From Alteromonas marina (GTDB lineage Bacteria; Pseudomonadota; Gammaproteobacteria; Enterobacterales; Alteromonadaceae): a stretch of 64,000 nucleotides of DNA. Below the pieces are notes generated by a model. That model searched no databases and was not told the origin of the DNA. It saw nothing but the letters and a program-made list of their open reading frames with translations. The stretch covers positions 1 to 64,000 of the forward strand of contig NZ_JWLW01000003.1 of assembly GCF_000808575.1 (NCBI RefSeq). Reading direction: 5' to 3'. The position numbers and the translations under genes are program-made. Below are positions 8,266 through 17,591 of the stretch, one piece after another; position 1 is the first letter of the stretch, and every line of letters begins with the position of its first letter.

Positions 8266-10428
8266 TTAATTGAGAGCGGATTCCAAAAACGCCCATTGGT
8301 CTGCATACCCTTCAATTTGCATCCATGTTGGCGTGCCAGCACCGTGACCTGCGCGGGTTTCTACACGAAGTAATACCGGGTTATCACAGCTTTGATCGGC
8401 CTGTAGTTGCGCAGCAAACTTGTAGCTATGCCACGGTACAACGCGGTCATCGTGATCGCCTGTTGTTACCAATGTAGCAGGATAACACGTACCAGGCTTG
8501 GTGTTGTGAAGTGGCGAATAGGCATAAAGCGCTTCAAATTCTTCTTTATTTTCACTTAACCCATAATCGGAAGACCAGGCTCGCGCATTTGCACTTGGCG
8601 TGTGATAGCGAAGCATATCTAATACACCGACTGCTGGTAAAGCGGCAGAGAAGAGATCCGGGCGCTGTGTTAAGGTCGCACCAACAAGCAAACCGCCATT
8701 CGAGCCACCTTGAATACCCATTTTCTCAGGCGTAGTGTAGCCACTTTCAACCAAATACTCGCCCGCTGCAATAAAGTCATCAAATACGTTTTGCTTATCT
8801 AACTTAGTCCCAGCCTTGTGCCACTGCTGCCCATATTCGCCACCACCACGTAAGTTAGCTATGGCTAGCACATTACCCTGCTCTACCCATACCATGCGTG
8901 ATACTGAGTAGCGTGGCAGCAGTGAAATATTAAAACCACCATAACCATATAGCAGGGTTTTATTATTGCCATCCAGCTTTAAGCCCTTTTTATGCACAAT
9001 AAACATGGGCACCTTAGTGCCATCTTTGCTGGTATAAAACACCTGCTTAGTTTCATAATCGTCGTAGTTAATTCCCGTGTCGATTGTTTTGAATAGTGAT
9101 GATTCGCCACTTTCAACATTATAGGCATATACCTGACCCGGGTTAGTAAACCCAGTAAGTTTATAAAAAGTGGTACCTGCATTTTTACCGCCATAAAAGC
9201 CGCTTACGCTACCGATATCGGAAAACGCAATTTCATCGACCTTTTTGCCGCTTAAATCAAAGACACTTACCTGCCCCTTTACGTCTTTTAGATACTGAGC
9301 AAAAAGCTTTTCACCTAAAAGTGAGACACTAGACAAGGTATCTGGAGAACTTTCAATTACAGTGTCTGTTGCTTTAACGCTATTATCAAAAGTGACTTTG
9401 ATAACCTTACCTGTTGGCGCGCCTGCAGTAGACTTAAAAAATAGCGCATTTTGTTGTTCGCCGATTAAATCGTAACGCCCATCCCACTTATCGAAAACGG
9501 GAACAAGTTCACTGTTTTCTTTTTCAAGAGATTTAGCGTAGACACCATTAGCCTGGTACCCCTCGAAAACGGATATAAGCAACGTTTTTCCGTCTTGCAC
9601 AACTGATGGGTATGGGTTCCAAGTGGGTTTATTATCAAAAGCAAAGACCTTTTTATCTGCGCTTTGCTTCGTACCCATAGCGTGAAAATAGATAGATACG
9701 GTTTGGCTATCATCGTATTTGCCTGACTCATTTTTAGGATAACGAGAATAGAAAAAACCGCTTTCATCGGGCAACCACGCAATATTTGAAAACTTAATGC
9801 CTTCAATGGTGTCGATTAAGTCTGTTTTGCTGCTGGTGTTACGAACGTGGATAGTTTTCCAGTCGGTACCGCCGTCAGACAGCATATAGGCAAGATATGA
9901 AGCTTTAGGGCTAAGTTCAGTCGACGCCATTGAAACGGTGCCGTCATCACTCAATGTATTCGGATCGATAAGTACTTGAGGTTCATCGTTCACGCCATCA
10001 GCCATATAAAGCACGTATTGATTTTGAAGGCCATTGTTATATGAATAAAACAGCTTGCCGTTTACCATATAAGGAGTTGAATACTTTTCGTAGTCCCAAA
10101 GTGCGGTTAAGCGTTCCTTGTAAAGCTCTCTAGAAGATAGTTCGGTCAGATAAGGGCGAGCAAGCGCGTTCTGTGAGTCAACCCAAGCCTTTACTTCTTC
10201 GCTCTTTTCTTCCTCTAGCCAGCGGTATGGATCGCTGACTATCGTACCGTGGTAGTTATCTTTGTGTGCCACAGTTTTAGTTTCCGGATAACTCGAGATC
10301 TTAGGCATGGAGGCGCTATTTACTTCATTTTGCTTCGATGCGGTTGTTTCGTTTTGCGAACTTGTACATGACCAAGTTAGGCCTGCAGATGCTGCAACCA
10401 CGGCAGCGTATATCAGCTTTTTCTTCAT
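8266..10428 (-). CDS. Prolyl oligopeptidase family serine peptidase (exported)
   Basis: A 720-residue S9A peptidase. The N-terminus (MKKKLIYAAVVAASAGL, then Cys at 21) is an export signal, probably a lipoprotein type, though the lipobox (TWSC) is not ideal. A seven-bladed propeller region precedes the alpha/beta-hydrolase domain. The catalytic triad is visible: Ser in GGSNGG near 575, Asp in TGDHDDRVVPWH near 660 and His in ETRAGHGAGTP near 695. It cleaves short proline-containing peptides after Pro, in the envelope if exported. It is flanked by terminators on both sides, so it is a single-gene unit. Family assignment is secure; substrate is not known. Confidence 0.93.
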   Translation of the reverse strand: MKKKLIYAAVVAASAGLTWSCTSSQNETTASKQNEVNSASMPKISSYPETKTVAHKDNYHGTIVSDPYRWLEEEKSEEVKAWVDSQNALARPYLTELSSRELYKERLTALWDYEKYSTPYMVNGKLFYSYNNGLQNQYVLYMADGVNDEPQVLIDPNTLSDDGTVSMASTELSPKASYLAYMLSDGGTDWKTIHVRNTSSKTDLIDTIEGIKFSNIAWLPDESGFFYSRYPKNESGKYDDSQTVSIYFHAMGTKQSADKKVFAFDNKPTWNPYPSVVQDGKTLLISVFEGYQANGVYAKSLEKENSELVPVFDKWDGRYDLIGEQQNALFFKSTAGAPTGKVIKVTFDNSVKATDTVIESSPDTLSSVSLLGEKLFAQYLKDVKGQVSVFDLSGKKVDEIAFSDIGSVSGFYGGKNAGTTFYKLTGFTNPGQVYAYNVESGESSLFKTIDTGINYDDYETKQVFYTSKDGTKVPMFIVHKKGLKLDGNNKTLLYGYGGFNISLLPRYSVSRMVWVEQGNVLAIANLRGGGEYGQQWHKAGTKLDKQNVFDDFIAAGEYLVESGYTTPEKMGIQGGSNGGLLVGATLTQRPDLFSAALPAVGVLDMLRYHTPSANARAWSSDYGLSENKEEFEALYAYSPLHNTKPGTCYPATLVTTGDHDDRVVPWHSYKFAAQLQADQSCDNPVLLRVETRAGHGAGTPTWMQIEGYADQWAFLESALN

Positions 10429-10444
10429 GTTTTATTCCTTTAAA

Positions 10445-10470
10445 GAAAAATGCCGGTATTACCCGGCATT
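10445..10470 (-). terminator. Terminator of the RND pump operon
   Basis: AATGCCGG and CCGGCATT pair around a 6-nt loop; on the minus strand the hairpin runs into TTTTT. It directly follows the stop codon of the RND permease gene. Confidence 0.8.
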
Positions 10471-10476
10471 ATCTTT

Positions 10477-13400
10477 TTAGCTTTCTGTCGTAACTTCTGC
10501 GTGTTTTCGACCTTTAAACACATTTTTAAGGTCGTTTAAAATAAGGTACAAAGCGGGCACTAACAGTAAGGTAATCACCGTGGCAAATAAAATACCAAAG
10601 GCTAAAGAAATAGCCATGGGGATCACAACTTGAGCCTGAAGACTACGCTCAAATACGATTGGCATAAGACCCATAAAGGTTGTTAATGAAGTCAAGATGA
10701 TAGCTCTAAAACGCTGTGTACCAGCGCTAATAGCCGCATCCATAAGCGACATGCCTTCTTTACGTGCGCGGTTAACAAAGTCCACCATAATTAAGCTGTC
10801 ATTAACTACGACACCCGACAATGCGATAATGCCGCAGAATGAAAGTACGCTTACTGCCATCCCCAGTACTAAATGCCCGACAATAGCACCGACAATACCA
10901 AAAGGAATGACTGACATAATAATGAAAGGTTGGCTGTAAGACCTAAGCGGTATGGCAAGTAAGGCATAAATAGCAAACAATGCAAACAAGAGCCCTTGCA
11001 TCAGGCTTACCATAGCATCAGCTTGCTCTTTTGAGTTGCCTTGAAGCTGAAACTCTACACTTGGATAGCGGGCTAGTAGGTCTGGCATCAAATTTTCAAT
11101 TACATCGTTGGTGACTTCTGATGGATCGAGCAGAGCTTTATCCACTGCGGCTGTTACCGTTACCGAACGTTTTCCATCGACACGAATAATCGAATCAAAC
11201 CCCTGACCCACTGTAAATGTTGCCACTTGCTCAAACGGGATTTCTTGGCCGTTAGGTGCTCGAATTCGCATATTTTCAAGGTGTTCTACAGAGCTTCGCT
11301 CCGCTTTAGGATAGCGAACCATAACCTTGATTTCTTCATCATCTCGCTGAATACGCTGAACTTCTGCACCGTAAAAACCAAAGCGAACTTGCTGCCCTAG
11401 GTCGCGAAGTGAAATACCTAAAGCATCAGCCTGAGGCTTCAATGCTAACTGAATTTCTTCACTGCCGCCTGAGAAAGTATCGTTGATGTCAGTGACGCCT
11501 TCGTATTTATCTAACGCCTCTTTTAGCTGGTCACTGATTGCTCGAAGCGCTTTAATATCGCTAGAACTAAACTCAAAGCTAAGGTCAGAGCCGCCCCCAG
11601 GCCCTCCCGGTGAACTGATATTGAACGACTTTACCCCAGGAATTTCGGGTAGCTCTTGGCGCCACAAGTCTTGAATCTCAAAATCAGTCAGCGTACGGGT
11701 TTCACCCTTGGTAAGCTCCGCAAAAATTTCACCACCTAGATTGCCATTATCAAAGGCGATGGCGTGCTTAATGACATTTTCCCCCGTCTCTTCTGCGACT
11801 TTGTCATCCATGCGGTGCATAGCTTCACGAAGTGTAGTTAGTACCTTGTCTCGCTGCTCAAGTGACGAACCAGGCTCTAACTCAAAGCTGGCCATCATAA
11901 AGTCACTAGGAATACTCGGGAAGAATACGAAGCGCACGATGCCACCACCGAATAGCCCCACAGTAAGAATAAGCATCGCCAAAAAAACGGCCACTGTAGT
12001 GTAGCGATTGCGTATTGCTTTTGCTAAAAACGGCGCATACTTATTATTAATGAATGTCTTTATGCCTTCACTAAAGAAGTCTCGAAACTTTTGGAACGCG
12101 TTAGCTTTTTCCGGATCATAAGGCTTAAGCTTCATGTGCACTAAGTGCGCCGGAAGGATTAACTTCGATTCAATAAGCGAGAAAATAAGACAAACGATTA
12201 CCACCATACCTATGGTTTTCCAGATAATCCCAAATGGCCCTGATACCATAAGCATAGGTGAAAACGCAGCAATAGTGGTTAAGACACCAAAAGTTGCGGG
12301 CATAGCAACTTTTTTAACGCCAGCTATAACGTTGTCAGCACTATGCCCTTTTTTATCAATCTCAGAGTAAGCCGATTCACCCATAATAATTGCATCGTCG
12401 ACCACAATCCCCAGTACAAGAATGAATGCGAATAGACTCAGCATGTTGATGGAAACACCAACCATATCTAAAGGCATTACCAGTAAGGTGCCAAGAAAGC
12501 AGACTGGCAAGCCCACAATTACCCAGAACGCGAGCTTAATTTTCAAAAACAGTGAAAGAACTAAGAATACAAGCAGTGCACCGAAAAACATATTTTCAAG
12601 CATCATGTTAAGTCGGTCAGCCAAATAGAAAGAGCTATCCCCCCATGTATCGGCAGTGATGTGTGCTGGAAATTCCGATTTTTGACTGTCAATGTAAGCG
12701 TTAACTTGCTCTGAAATTTCTAACGCGTTTTGGTCTCCTACTGCTTGTACCCGAAGACTTACCGCTGGTTTATCATCAAAGAGCGCATATTGATTATTCT
12801 CAATAAAACCATCGTTGATATAGGCTACGTCACCAAGCGTAACGCGCGTCCCGTTAGCGTTTGTTACAAGAACAATTTGTGAAAAGTCCCAGCCAGTATA
12901 GGCCTGCCCTTTTGTTCTAAGCAGTATATCGCCGTTTTCAGTGCGAATTGAGCCACCGGGTAAGTCCACACTGGTTTGACTTAAACGCGCCACCACATCA
13001 GCAAACGTAAGATTGTACTTTTGCAAGTCAACTTCAGATAGCTCAACAGAAATTTCATAGTCTCTTGCGCCAACCACCTGAACACTTGAAATACCTGGCA
13101 AATTAGCAATGTCGTCGCGTAAGTCTTTAGCAAATTCCTTAAGCTCCCTTTCAGAAGCATCACCGTAGACTGATAGCCATATCACGTCTTGTTGAATCTT
13201 TTGACGATAAATAACAGGCTTTTCAGTATCTGCAGGAAAGCTTGGAATAGCGTCTACTTGGACTTTCACTTCATCAAGTAGTGACTGAACATCGTAATCT
13301 TCTTCAACTTGTATACTCACTGTTCCCATGCCTTCAACGGCGGTCGAGTTGAGTTGTTTTATGCCTTCTAAATCTTTTATAGCCTCTTCAATTTTAAGGA

Positions 13401-13611
13401 GTACCCCTTCTTCAACTTCTTGAGGCGCTGCACCCAGATAGGGTACACGAACGCTAATAACGTCTATTTCAAAGCTTGGAAATACTTGTTTTTGTATACT
13501 AAAAGCACTGAACAAGCCGCCCACAATAAGCAAAATCATTAGCAAATTTGCTGCTACATTATTGCGTGCAAACCAGGCAATAATGCCTTTATTAGTATCG
13601 ATGCGACTCAT
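10477..13611 (-). CDS. RND efflux transporter permease subunit
   Basis: A 1044-residue inner-membrane RND (AcrB/MexB superfamily, HAE1-like) permease. It starts with a cytoplasmic stretch and TM1 (ARNNVAANLLMILLIVGGLF), then two large periplasmic loops and two sets of six transmembrane helices. The conserved TM4 segment reads LGIVVDDAIIMGES, with paired acidic residues used for proton relay. Its ATG overlaps the stop of the upstream adaptor gene (TAATG), so the two are translationally coupled. No outer-membrane factor gene is adjacent, so it probably uses a TolC encoded elsewhere. Substrates cannot be inferred. Confidence 0.93.
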   Translation of the reverse strand: MSRIDTNKGIIAWFARNNVAANLLMILLIVGGLFSAFSIQKQVFPSFEIDVISVRVPYLGAAPQEVEEGVLLKIEEAIKDLEGIKQLNSTAVEGMGTVSIQVEEDYDVQSLLDEVKVQVDAIPSFPADTEKPVIYRQKIQQDVIWLSVYGDASERELKEFAKDLRDDIANLPGISSVQVVGARDYEISVELSEVDLQKYNLTFADVVARLSQTSVDLPGGSIRTENGDILLRTKGQAYTGWDFSQIVLVTNANGTRVTLGDVAYINDGFIENNQYALFDDKPAVSLRVQAVGDQNALEISEQVNAYIDSQKSEFPAHITADTWGDSSFYLADRLNMMLENMFFGALLVFLVLSLFLKIKLAFWVIVGLPVCFLGTLLVMPLDMVGVSINMLSLFAFILVLGIVVDDAIIMGESAYSEIDKKGHSADNVIAGVKKVAMPATFGVLTTIAAFSPMLMVSGPFGIIWKTIGMVVIVCLIFSLIESKLILPAHLVHMKLKPYDPEKANAFQKFRDFFSEGIKTFINNKYAPFLAKAIRNRYTTVAVFLAMLILTVGLFGGGIVRFVFFPSIPSDFMMASFELEPGSSLEQRDKVLTTLREAMHRMDDKVAEETGENVIKHAIAFDNGNLGGEIFAELTKGETRTLTDFEIQDLWRQELPEIPGVKSFNISSPGGPGGGSDLSFEFSSSDIKALRAISDQLKEALDKYEGVTDINDTFSGGSEEIQLALKPQADALGISLRDLGQQVRFGFYGAEVQRIQRDDEEIKVMVRYPKAERSSVEHLENMRIRAPNGQEIPFEQVATFTVGQGFDSIIRVDGKRSVTVTAAVDKALLDPSEVTNDVIENLMPDLLARYPSVEFQLQGNSKEQADAMVSLMQGLLFALFAIYALLAIPLRSYSQPFIIMSVIPFGIVGAIVGHLVLGMAVSVLSFCGIIALSGVVVNDSLIMVDFVNRARKEGMSLMDAAISAGTQRFRAIILTSLTTFMGLMPIVFERSLQAQVVIPMAISLAFGILFATVITLLLVPALYLILNDLKNVFKGRKHAEVTTES

Positions 13612-14843
13612 TAGTTTTCACCTTCCGAGCGTTCACTTTCCACCTTTTCAGAGCTATCGGAGATATCCGCTTCGGCAGTATCGGCAAGTACGGGCTCATC
13701 ACCGGGAAGTCGAACTTTCATCCCGTTATATGGGTTAGGTACAGCACTAGTTACCACTAAGGCTCCCTCAGTTATACCAGAGCGCACGAACACCTCTTTT
13801 GCGGTTGTGCGTGCAACCTCTACAGGTTTAATTTTTATTTCGCGGTTGTCGTTAACAGTCAAAACCGTATTGTCTAAACGCAATATACTGCGGGGAAGCA
13901 CCACAAGCTCTTCGTTTTGACGAGACGTAATTTCAGCTTCAACGAATTGACCAAAACGCAAAGGTGACTTGTGTGAAGACTTCAAGTTGTATGGGTCTCT
14001 CACCTCTACAATGGCGTACACTACGCGGCTGCCCGTATCTAATATACCTTCGGAACGCACCAGCTTACCTTCCCAAGTTCGCTTCATCCCCCCTACAGAA
14101 GCTGTTAACGTGACCGGAGCACTGTCACTAGACTGCCCCGCAATGTTAATAAACATCAAATCGCTGTCAGTGATAGGCAACCTTACTTCAGCAGTATCGG
14201 TTGAATAAATCGTACCAAGCACGGAGCCCATTGCCACAAACTGACCAAGGTCGATATTGCGCTCAACGACAATACCGTTATAAGGGGCGGTAATTTGCGT
14301 TCTGGCCAAGTTGCGCTTGGCGCGCTCTAACTTCGCTTCTGCTGCTTTAACGTTTGCTTGTTCTTTTGCCAACTGCGGTTTTCTTAAACCTAACTCTGGA
14401 GGAGCTACACTGCTGACCGAACGCCATTCTTGCTCGGCCACTTTACCCCGTGCGATTTCTTCTTGAAGCGCAGCCTGAGCTTGGGCCAGTTCTGCTTCGG
14501 CAAGCTTAAGGTCAGTGCGGTAATCATCTTGTTCAAGTGTTGCCAACACGTCGCCTTTCTTAAACGTGCCACCTGCAATAAACACATCAGATAAACTGAT
14601 CACTTGCCCACTCACTTGCGCACTTAATGCCGTTTTATTTCGTGGGACCACATTACCTTGAGACTTAACGATAAAATTTACTGGTTCTGCAAAGACTTCT
14701 TTTGCATCGACAAGGAAAGCAGGGATTTCTACGGGAACTTGCTCGGGAGGCTTGCGAGACTTGATCATAAAGGCAGCCGCGATAAACGCGACCAGCAATA
14801 TGACTAATGGAAGACCACTTTTCATCAACATGGAGTTTTTCAT
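13611..14843 (-). CDS. RND efflux periplasmic adaptor subunit (MFP)
   Basis: A 410-residue membrane-fusion protein. An N-terminal membrane anchor (LPLVILLVAFIAAAFMI) is followed by a lipoyl-like half motif (GQVISLSDVFIAGGTFKKGDVLATLE), an alpha-helical hairpin (AQAALQEEI...ANVKAAEAKLERAKR) and the second lipoyl half (ITAPYNGIVVERNIDLGQFV), then beta-barrel domains. The C-terminus is an acidic Ser/Glu-rich tail. It bridges the inner-membrane permease to an outer-membrane channel. It is the first gene of a two-gene operon with the permease; AGGGA precedes the ATG. A 20-bp palindrome lies about 107 bp upstream and may be its operator. Confidence 0.92.
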   Translation of the reverse strand: MKNSMLMKSGLPLVILLVAFIAAAFMIKSRKPPEQVPVEIPAFLVDAKEVFAEPVNFIVKSQGNVVPRNKTALSAQVSGQVISLSDVFIAGGTFKKGDVLATLEQDDYRTDLKLAEAELAQAQAALQEEIARGKVAEQEWRSVSSVAPPELGLRKPQLAKEQANVKAAEAKLERAKRNLARTQITAPYNGIVVERNIDLGQFVAMGSVLGTIYSTDTAEVRLPITDSDLMFINIAGQSSDSAPVTLTASVGGMKRTWEGKLVRSEGILDTGSRVVYAIVEVRDPYNLKSSHKSPLRFGQFVEAEITSRQNEELVVLPRSILRLDNTVLTVNDNREIKIKPVEVARTTAKEVFVRSGITEGALVVTSAVPNPYNGMKVRLPGDEPVLADTAEADISDSSEKVESERSEGEN

Positions 14844-14949
14844 TTACTATCCCTAGGAACGAAGGCAAGCAGCGTGAATGAGGTTGGCGCAGCGACTCAC
14901 TGCACGCATCATTAAACACCCGATAACCCACTAAATTCTATTATTATTG

Positions 14950-14969
14950 TTACAACACTAGTGTACTAA
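14950..14969. promoter_or_regulatory. 20-bp palindrome, TetR-like operator candidate
   Basis: TTA-NN-ACACTAGTGT-NN-TAA is a symmetric 20-mer with a perfect 10-bp core. It lies 107 bp upstream of the RND adaptor start. TetR-family repressors commonly bind such sites near pump genes, but no regulator gene is adjacent, so this is inference. Confidence 0.4.
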
Positions 14970-14992
14970 TTTTATGTTTTGCATGCCCAATT

Positions 14993-15011
14993 TAGATTGT
15001 TAAATTTTGTG
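14993..15011. repeat. 19-bp intergenic element, copy 2
   Basis: TAGATTGTTAAATTTTGTG matches the sequence upstream of the TonB-dependent receptor at 5323-5341 in 18 of 19 positions, in the same orientation. Function is unknown. Confidence 0.35.
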
Positions 15012-15224
15012 TATATTTATTGTTTTCAATGTGCACACTTAAATCAGCTTTCCTAATATAAAAAATTATCAAAAGAATACAAAGTAAGATTGATAATTAT
15101 CAGTTTTTCGTTGATTATTTAATCACTCATTGGTTATGAGTTAACCGACGGCTGCTAGTTAAGTGCAGTCTTAACAGATTGTAGCCTCGGAAATGATTTC
15201 GCTACGTTGAAGGGAAAACACATT

Positions 15225-15533
15225 ATGAGTCTTAAGAAACAATACCTTAAATCAAAACCTCTGTGCAAAGTGACATTTCGACTTAATGCGGAAGCGGCGA
15301 AGGACGCCAAAGAAGCATCGTTGTGCGGAGATTTTACTGACTGGAAGTCACAGCCACTTACGATGAAAAAATTGAAAAGTGGTGATTTCACGTTAACGGT
15401 AGATTTGGAGAAAGATCACGAGTACCAGTTCCGTTATCTGCTTGACGGAGAGAAGTGGGAAAACGACTGGGAAGCCGATGCTTATATTCCCTCACCTGTT
15501 AGCATTGAAGATAATTCAGTTGTGCGCGTTTAA
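15225..15533 (+). CDS. Small stand-alone isoamylase N-terminal/CBM48-type E-set protein
   Basis: A 102-residue protein that consists almost entirely of one immunoglobulin-like E-set domain of the glycogen-binding (AMPK beta / isoamylase N-terminal, CBM48) type: FRLNAEAAKDAKEASLCGDF, TDW, MKKLKSGDFTLTVDLEKDHEYQFRYLLDG and WENDWEADAYIPSP. ATG at 15225 follows AAGGGA; a TTG six codons upstream lacks a ribosome site. Relatives are common as short proteins in marine gammaproteobacteria and are presumed to bind alpha-glucans. No glycogen enzyme is adjacent, so its partner is unknown. A bidirectional terminator separates it from etfA. Confidence 0.85.
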   Translation: MSLKKQYLKSKPLCKVTFRLNAEAAKDAKEASLCGDFTDWKSQPLTMKKLKSGDFTLTVDLEKDHEYQFRYLLDGEKWENDWEADAYIPSPVSIEDNSVVRV

Positions 15534-15596
15534 CTCATTGCTTTAAAAATAGAACATGCCTGTAATACCTCTGGGCGTAGAATAACAATTCCCTAC

Positions 15597-15630
15597 AAAA
15601 AAGGCTGCAAGAATGCAGCCTTTCGTTTTA
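15597..15630. terminator. Bidirectional terminator
   Basis: AAAGGCTGCA and TGCAGCCTTT form a perfect 10-bp stem with loop AGAA. T runs on both strands serve the E-set gene (+) and etfBA (-). Confidence 0.9.
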
Positions 15631-15650
15631 TTATCGTTTATAGACGCAGA

Positions 15651-16577
15651 TTAAAGAGAGCCTTCCAACTCTGGTAATACGTCAAACAAGTCACCTACTA
15701 ACCCGTAGTCGGCAACCTGGAAAATTGGCGCTTCTTCGTCTTTGTTGATAGCAACAATAACTTTAGAGTCTTTCATACCCGCAAGGTGCTGAATAGCCCC
15801 TGAAATACCAACAGCGATATAAAGTTGAGGCGCAACAATTTTGCCTGTTTGGCCCACCTGCATATCGTTTGGAACAAAGCCAGCATCTACCGCAGCGCGT
15901 GATGCACCAATGGCTGCACCAAGCTTGTCTGCAATACCTTCAAGAAGCTTGAAGTTGTCACCGTTTTGCATACCGCGGCCACCTGAAATAACGACTTCTG
16001 CAGCAGTAAGTTCAGGACGCTCTGATTCAGTAAGCTCTGCTGAAACGAAGTCAGACTTCTCACTACCTTTAACAACATCAATTGCGGCTACTTCAGCACT
16101 ACCACCAGTTGCAGCTGCATCGAATGATGCTGCACGAACCGTAATCACCTTTTTTGCGTCAGATGATTGAACGGTAGCAATCGCGTTACCTGCATAAATA
16201 GGACGTACAAAAGTATCTTCGCTCTCTACGCCAATAATGTCAGATATTTGAGCAACATCTAACAATGCAGCTACGCGAGGCATAAAGTTTTTACCTGTAG
16301 TGGTTGCAGCGGCAACAACATGGCTGTAGTCGCCAGCAAGTTCTACTACTAGGTCAGCCGTATTCTCAGCAAGCTGGTACTTATAAACCGCATTGTCAGC
16401 AACAAGTACTTTTGCTACGCCGTCAATTTGCGCTGCTGCTTCAGCTACCGCTTGGCAACCTTCACCCGCTACTAATACATGGATATCACCACCCATTTTT
16501 TGTGCGGCGTTTACAAGCTTATGCGTTTCAGTCTTTAAGCTTGCATTGTCGTGTTCTGCATATACGAGTACGCTCAT
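15651..16577 (-). CDS. etfA: Electron transfer flavoprotein subunit alpha
   Basis: A 308-residue ETF alpha subunit. The N-terminal domain ([15 protein letters not shown]) is followed by the FAD-binding C-terminal domain with [43 protein letters not shown] and the end [15 protein letters not shown]. It accepts electrons from acyl-CoA dehydrogenases and passes them to ETF-ubiquinone oxidoreductase. Its start overlaps the etfB stop by 4 bp (ATGA), indicating translational coupling, and the ETF-QO gene is divergent just upstream. Assignment is secure. Confidence 0.97.
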   Translation of the reverse strand: MSVLVYAEHDNASLKTETHKLVNAAQKMGGDIHVLVAGEGCQAVAEAAAQIDGVAKVLVADNAVYKYQLAENTADLVVELAGDYSHVVAAATTTGKNFMPRVAALLDVAQISDIIGVESEDTFVRPIYAGNAIATVQSSDAKKVITVRAASFDAAATGGSAEVAAIDVVKGSEKSDFVSAELTESERPELTAAEVVISGGRGMQNGDNFKLLEGIADKLGAAIGASRAAVDAGFVPNDMQVGQTGKIVAPQLYIAVGISGAIQHLAGMKDSKVIVAINKDEEAPIFQVADYGLVGDLFDVLPELEGSL

Positions 16578-17326
16578 GAGATCACCTTTGCTTCATTCTT
16601 TAACTTATCTACCAACTCAGCAACGTCTGCTACTTTAATGCCACCTTCACGCTGAGGCGGAGGTGTAACTTTGAGTACCTTTACGTTTGATTCAAGCGCA
16701 ACACCAAAGTCTGCCGCAGCTTTAACATCAAGAGGCTTACGCTTTGCTTTCATAATATTTGGAAGCGATGCATAACGCGGTTCATTCAAACGAAGATCTG
16801 TCGTTACAACAGCTGGAAGCGAAAGTGCAACCGTTTGAAGGCCACCGTCAATTTCACGTGTTACATTCACCTTCTCGCCATCTACAACCACTTCTGATGC
16901 GAAGGTACCTTGAGGCATACCTGTTAGCGCTGCAAGCATCTGACCAGTTTGGTTGTTGTCAGAGTCAATGCTCTGCTTACCAAGAATAACAAGTTGAGGC
17001 TGTTCTTCTTCAACCACTTTCGCCAAAAGCTTTGCCACTTGAAGTGAATCAAGATTTTGGTCGGTATCAATTTGGATTCCACGATCAGCACCTAGGGCAA
17101 GTGCTGTGCGTATTTGTTCTTGGCAGCTTTTGTCACCAATTGAAACAACAACGATTTCCGTTGCCACGCCTTTTTCTTTTAATCGAACGGCTTCTTCAAC
17201 AGCAATTTCACAAAAAGGGTTAATGGCCATTTTCGCGTTTGTAAGATCTACGCCTGATTCATCAGCCTTCACTCTTACCTTAACGTTGTAGTCGATCGCG
17301 CGTTTGACCGGTACGAGTATTTTCAT
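16574..17326 (-). CDS. etfB: Electron transfer flavoprotein subunit beta
   Basis: A 250-residue ETF beta subunit ([20 protein letters not shown]). It contains the conserved AMP-binding/recognition region [19 protein letters not shown] and the segment [22 protein letters not shown]. It pairs with EtfA to form the soluble electron carrier for fatty-acid and branched-chain amino-acid oxidation. It is the first gene of etfBA. The upstream region contains tandem palindromes that may be operators shared with the divergent ETF-QO gene. Confidence 0.97.
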   Translation of the reverse strand: MKILVPVKRAIDYNVKVRVKADESGVDLTNAKMAINPFCEIAVEEAVRLKEKGVATEIVVVSIGDKSCQEQIRTALALGADRGIQIDTDQNLDSLQVAKLLAKVVEEEQPQLVILGKQSIDSDNNQTGQMLAALTGMPQGTFASEVVVDGEKVNVTREIDGGLQTVALSLPAVVTTDLRLNEPRYASLPNIMKAKRKPLDVKAAADFGVALESNVKVLKVTPPPQREGGIKVADVAELVDKLKNEAKVIS

Positions 17327-17494
17327 ATTTACCTCAATTGTTGAGTTCGTCAGTGCTAATTACGTTTCATTAATAATTAACTATTAATAATTAAAAACGT
17401 ATTACTTCACCACGCTTTTTGAAACTTTAACAATGCTTATACGTTAAAAAAGAAACTGTGGAACGTACGTTTTTTAAAGGCTAGCCTTAAAACG

Positions 17495-17513
17495 ACGTTA
17501 ACACCACGTTTAC
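17495..17513. promoter_or_regulatory. Operator-like pair, site 1
   Basis: ACGTTAAC (17495-17502) and ACGTTTAC (17506-17513) are direct copies with 11-bp phasing. They share the half-site found in the two palindromes just downstream. Confidence 0.4.
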
Positions 17514-17535
17514 GAGCAGGTATAATACGCTGCCA

Positions 17536-17553
17536 GTTAACGTTAACGTAAAC
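17536..17553. promoter_or_regulatory. Near-perfect palindrome, site 2
   Basis: GTTAACGT-TA-ACGTAAAC is an 18-bp inverted repeat with a single mismatched pair. It resembles sites described for the MerR-family regulator LiuR, which controls branched-chain amino-acid and ETF genes in related bacteria; that attribution is from memory of the family. Confidence 0.5.
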
Positions 17554-17573
17554 TGCTTTGCAATGTACTTACT

Positions 17574-17591
17574 GTTGACGTAAACGTCAAC
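17574..17591. promoter_or_regulatory. Perfect palindrome, site 3
   Basis: GTTGACGT-AA-ACGTCAAC is a perfect 8+2+8 inverted repeat, 38 bp from the preceding related palindrome and about 105 bp upstream of the ETF-QO start codon. It probably acts as an operator for one or both divergent ETF units. Confidence 0.55.

Larger units (their letters stand above)
14844..15224. other. AT-rich divergent intergenic region
   Basis: This 380-bp stretch separates the RND adaptor gene from the small E-set protein and holds no gene I can support. It contains the palindrome at 14950-14969, the 19-bp element at 14993-15011, and a 12-bp palindrome TGATAATTATCA at 15091-15102. Confidence 0.5.

Noticed and set aside
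14665-14931. 88-codon open frame on the minus strand overlapping the RND adaptor start
   Set aside because: It is an out-of-frame shadow of the adaptor gene with no family features.
15091-15102. Fur box (TGATAATTATCA)
   Set aside because: It is a 12-bp palindrome without the 19-bp Fur consensus spacing and lies upstream of a gene with no iron link.
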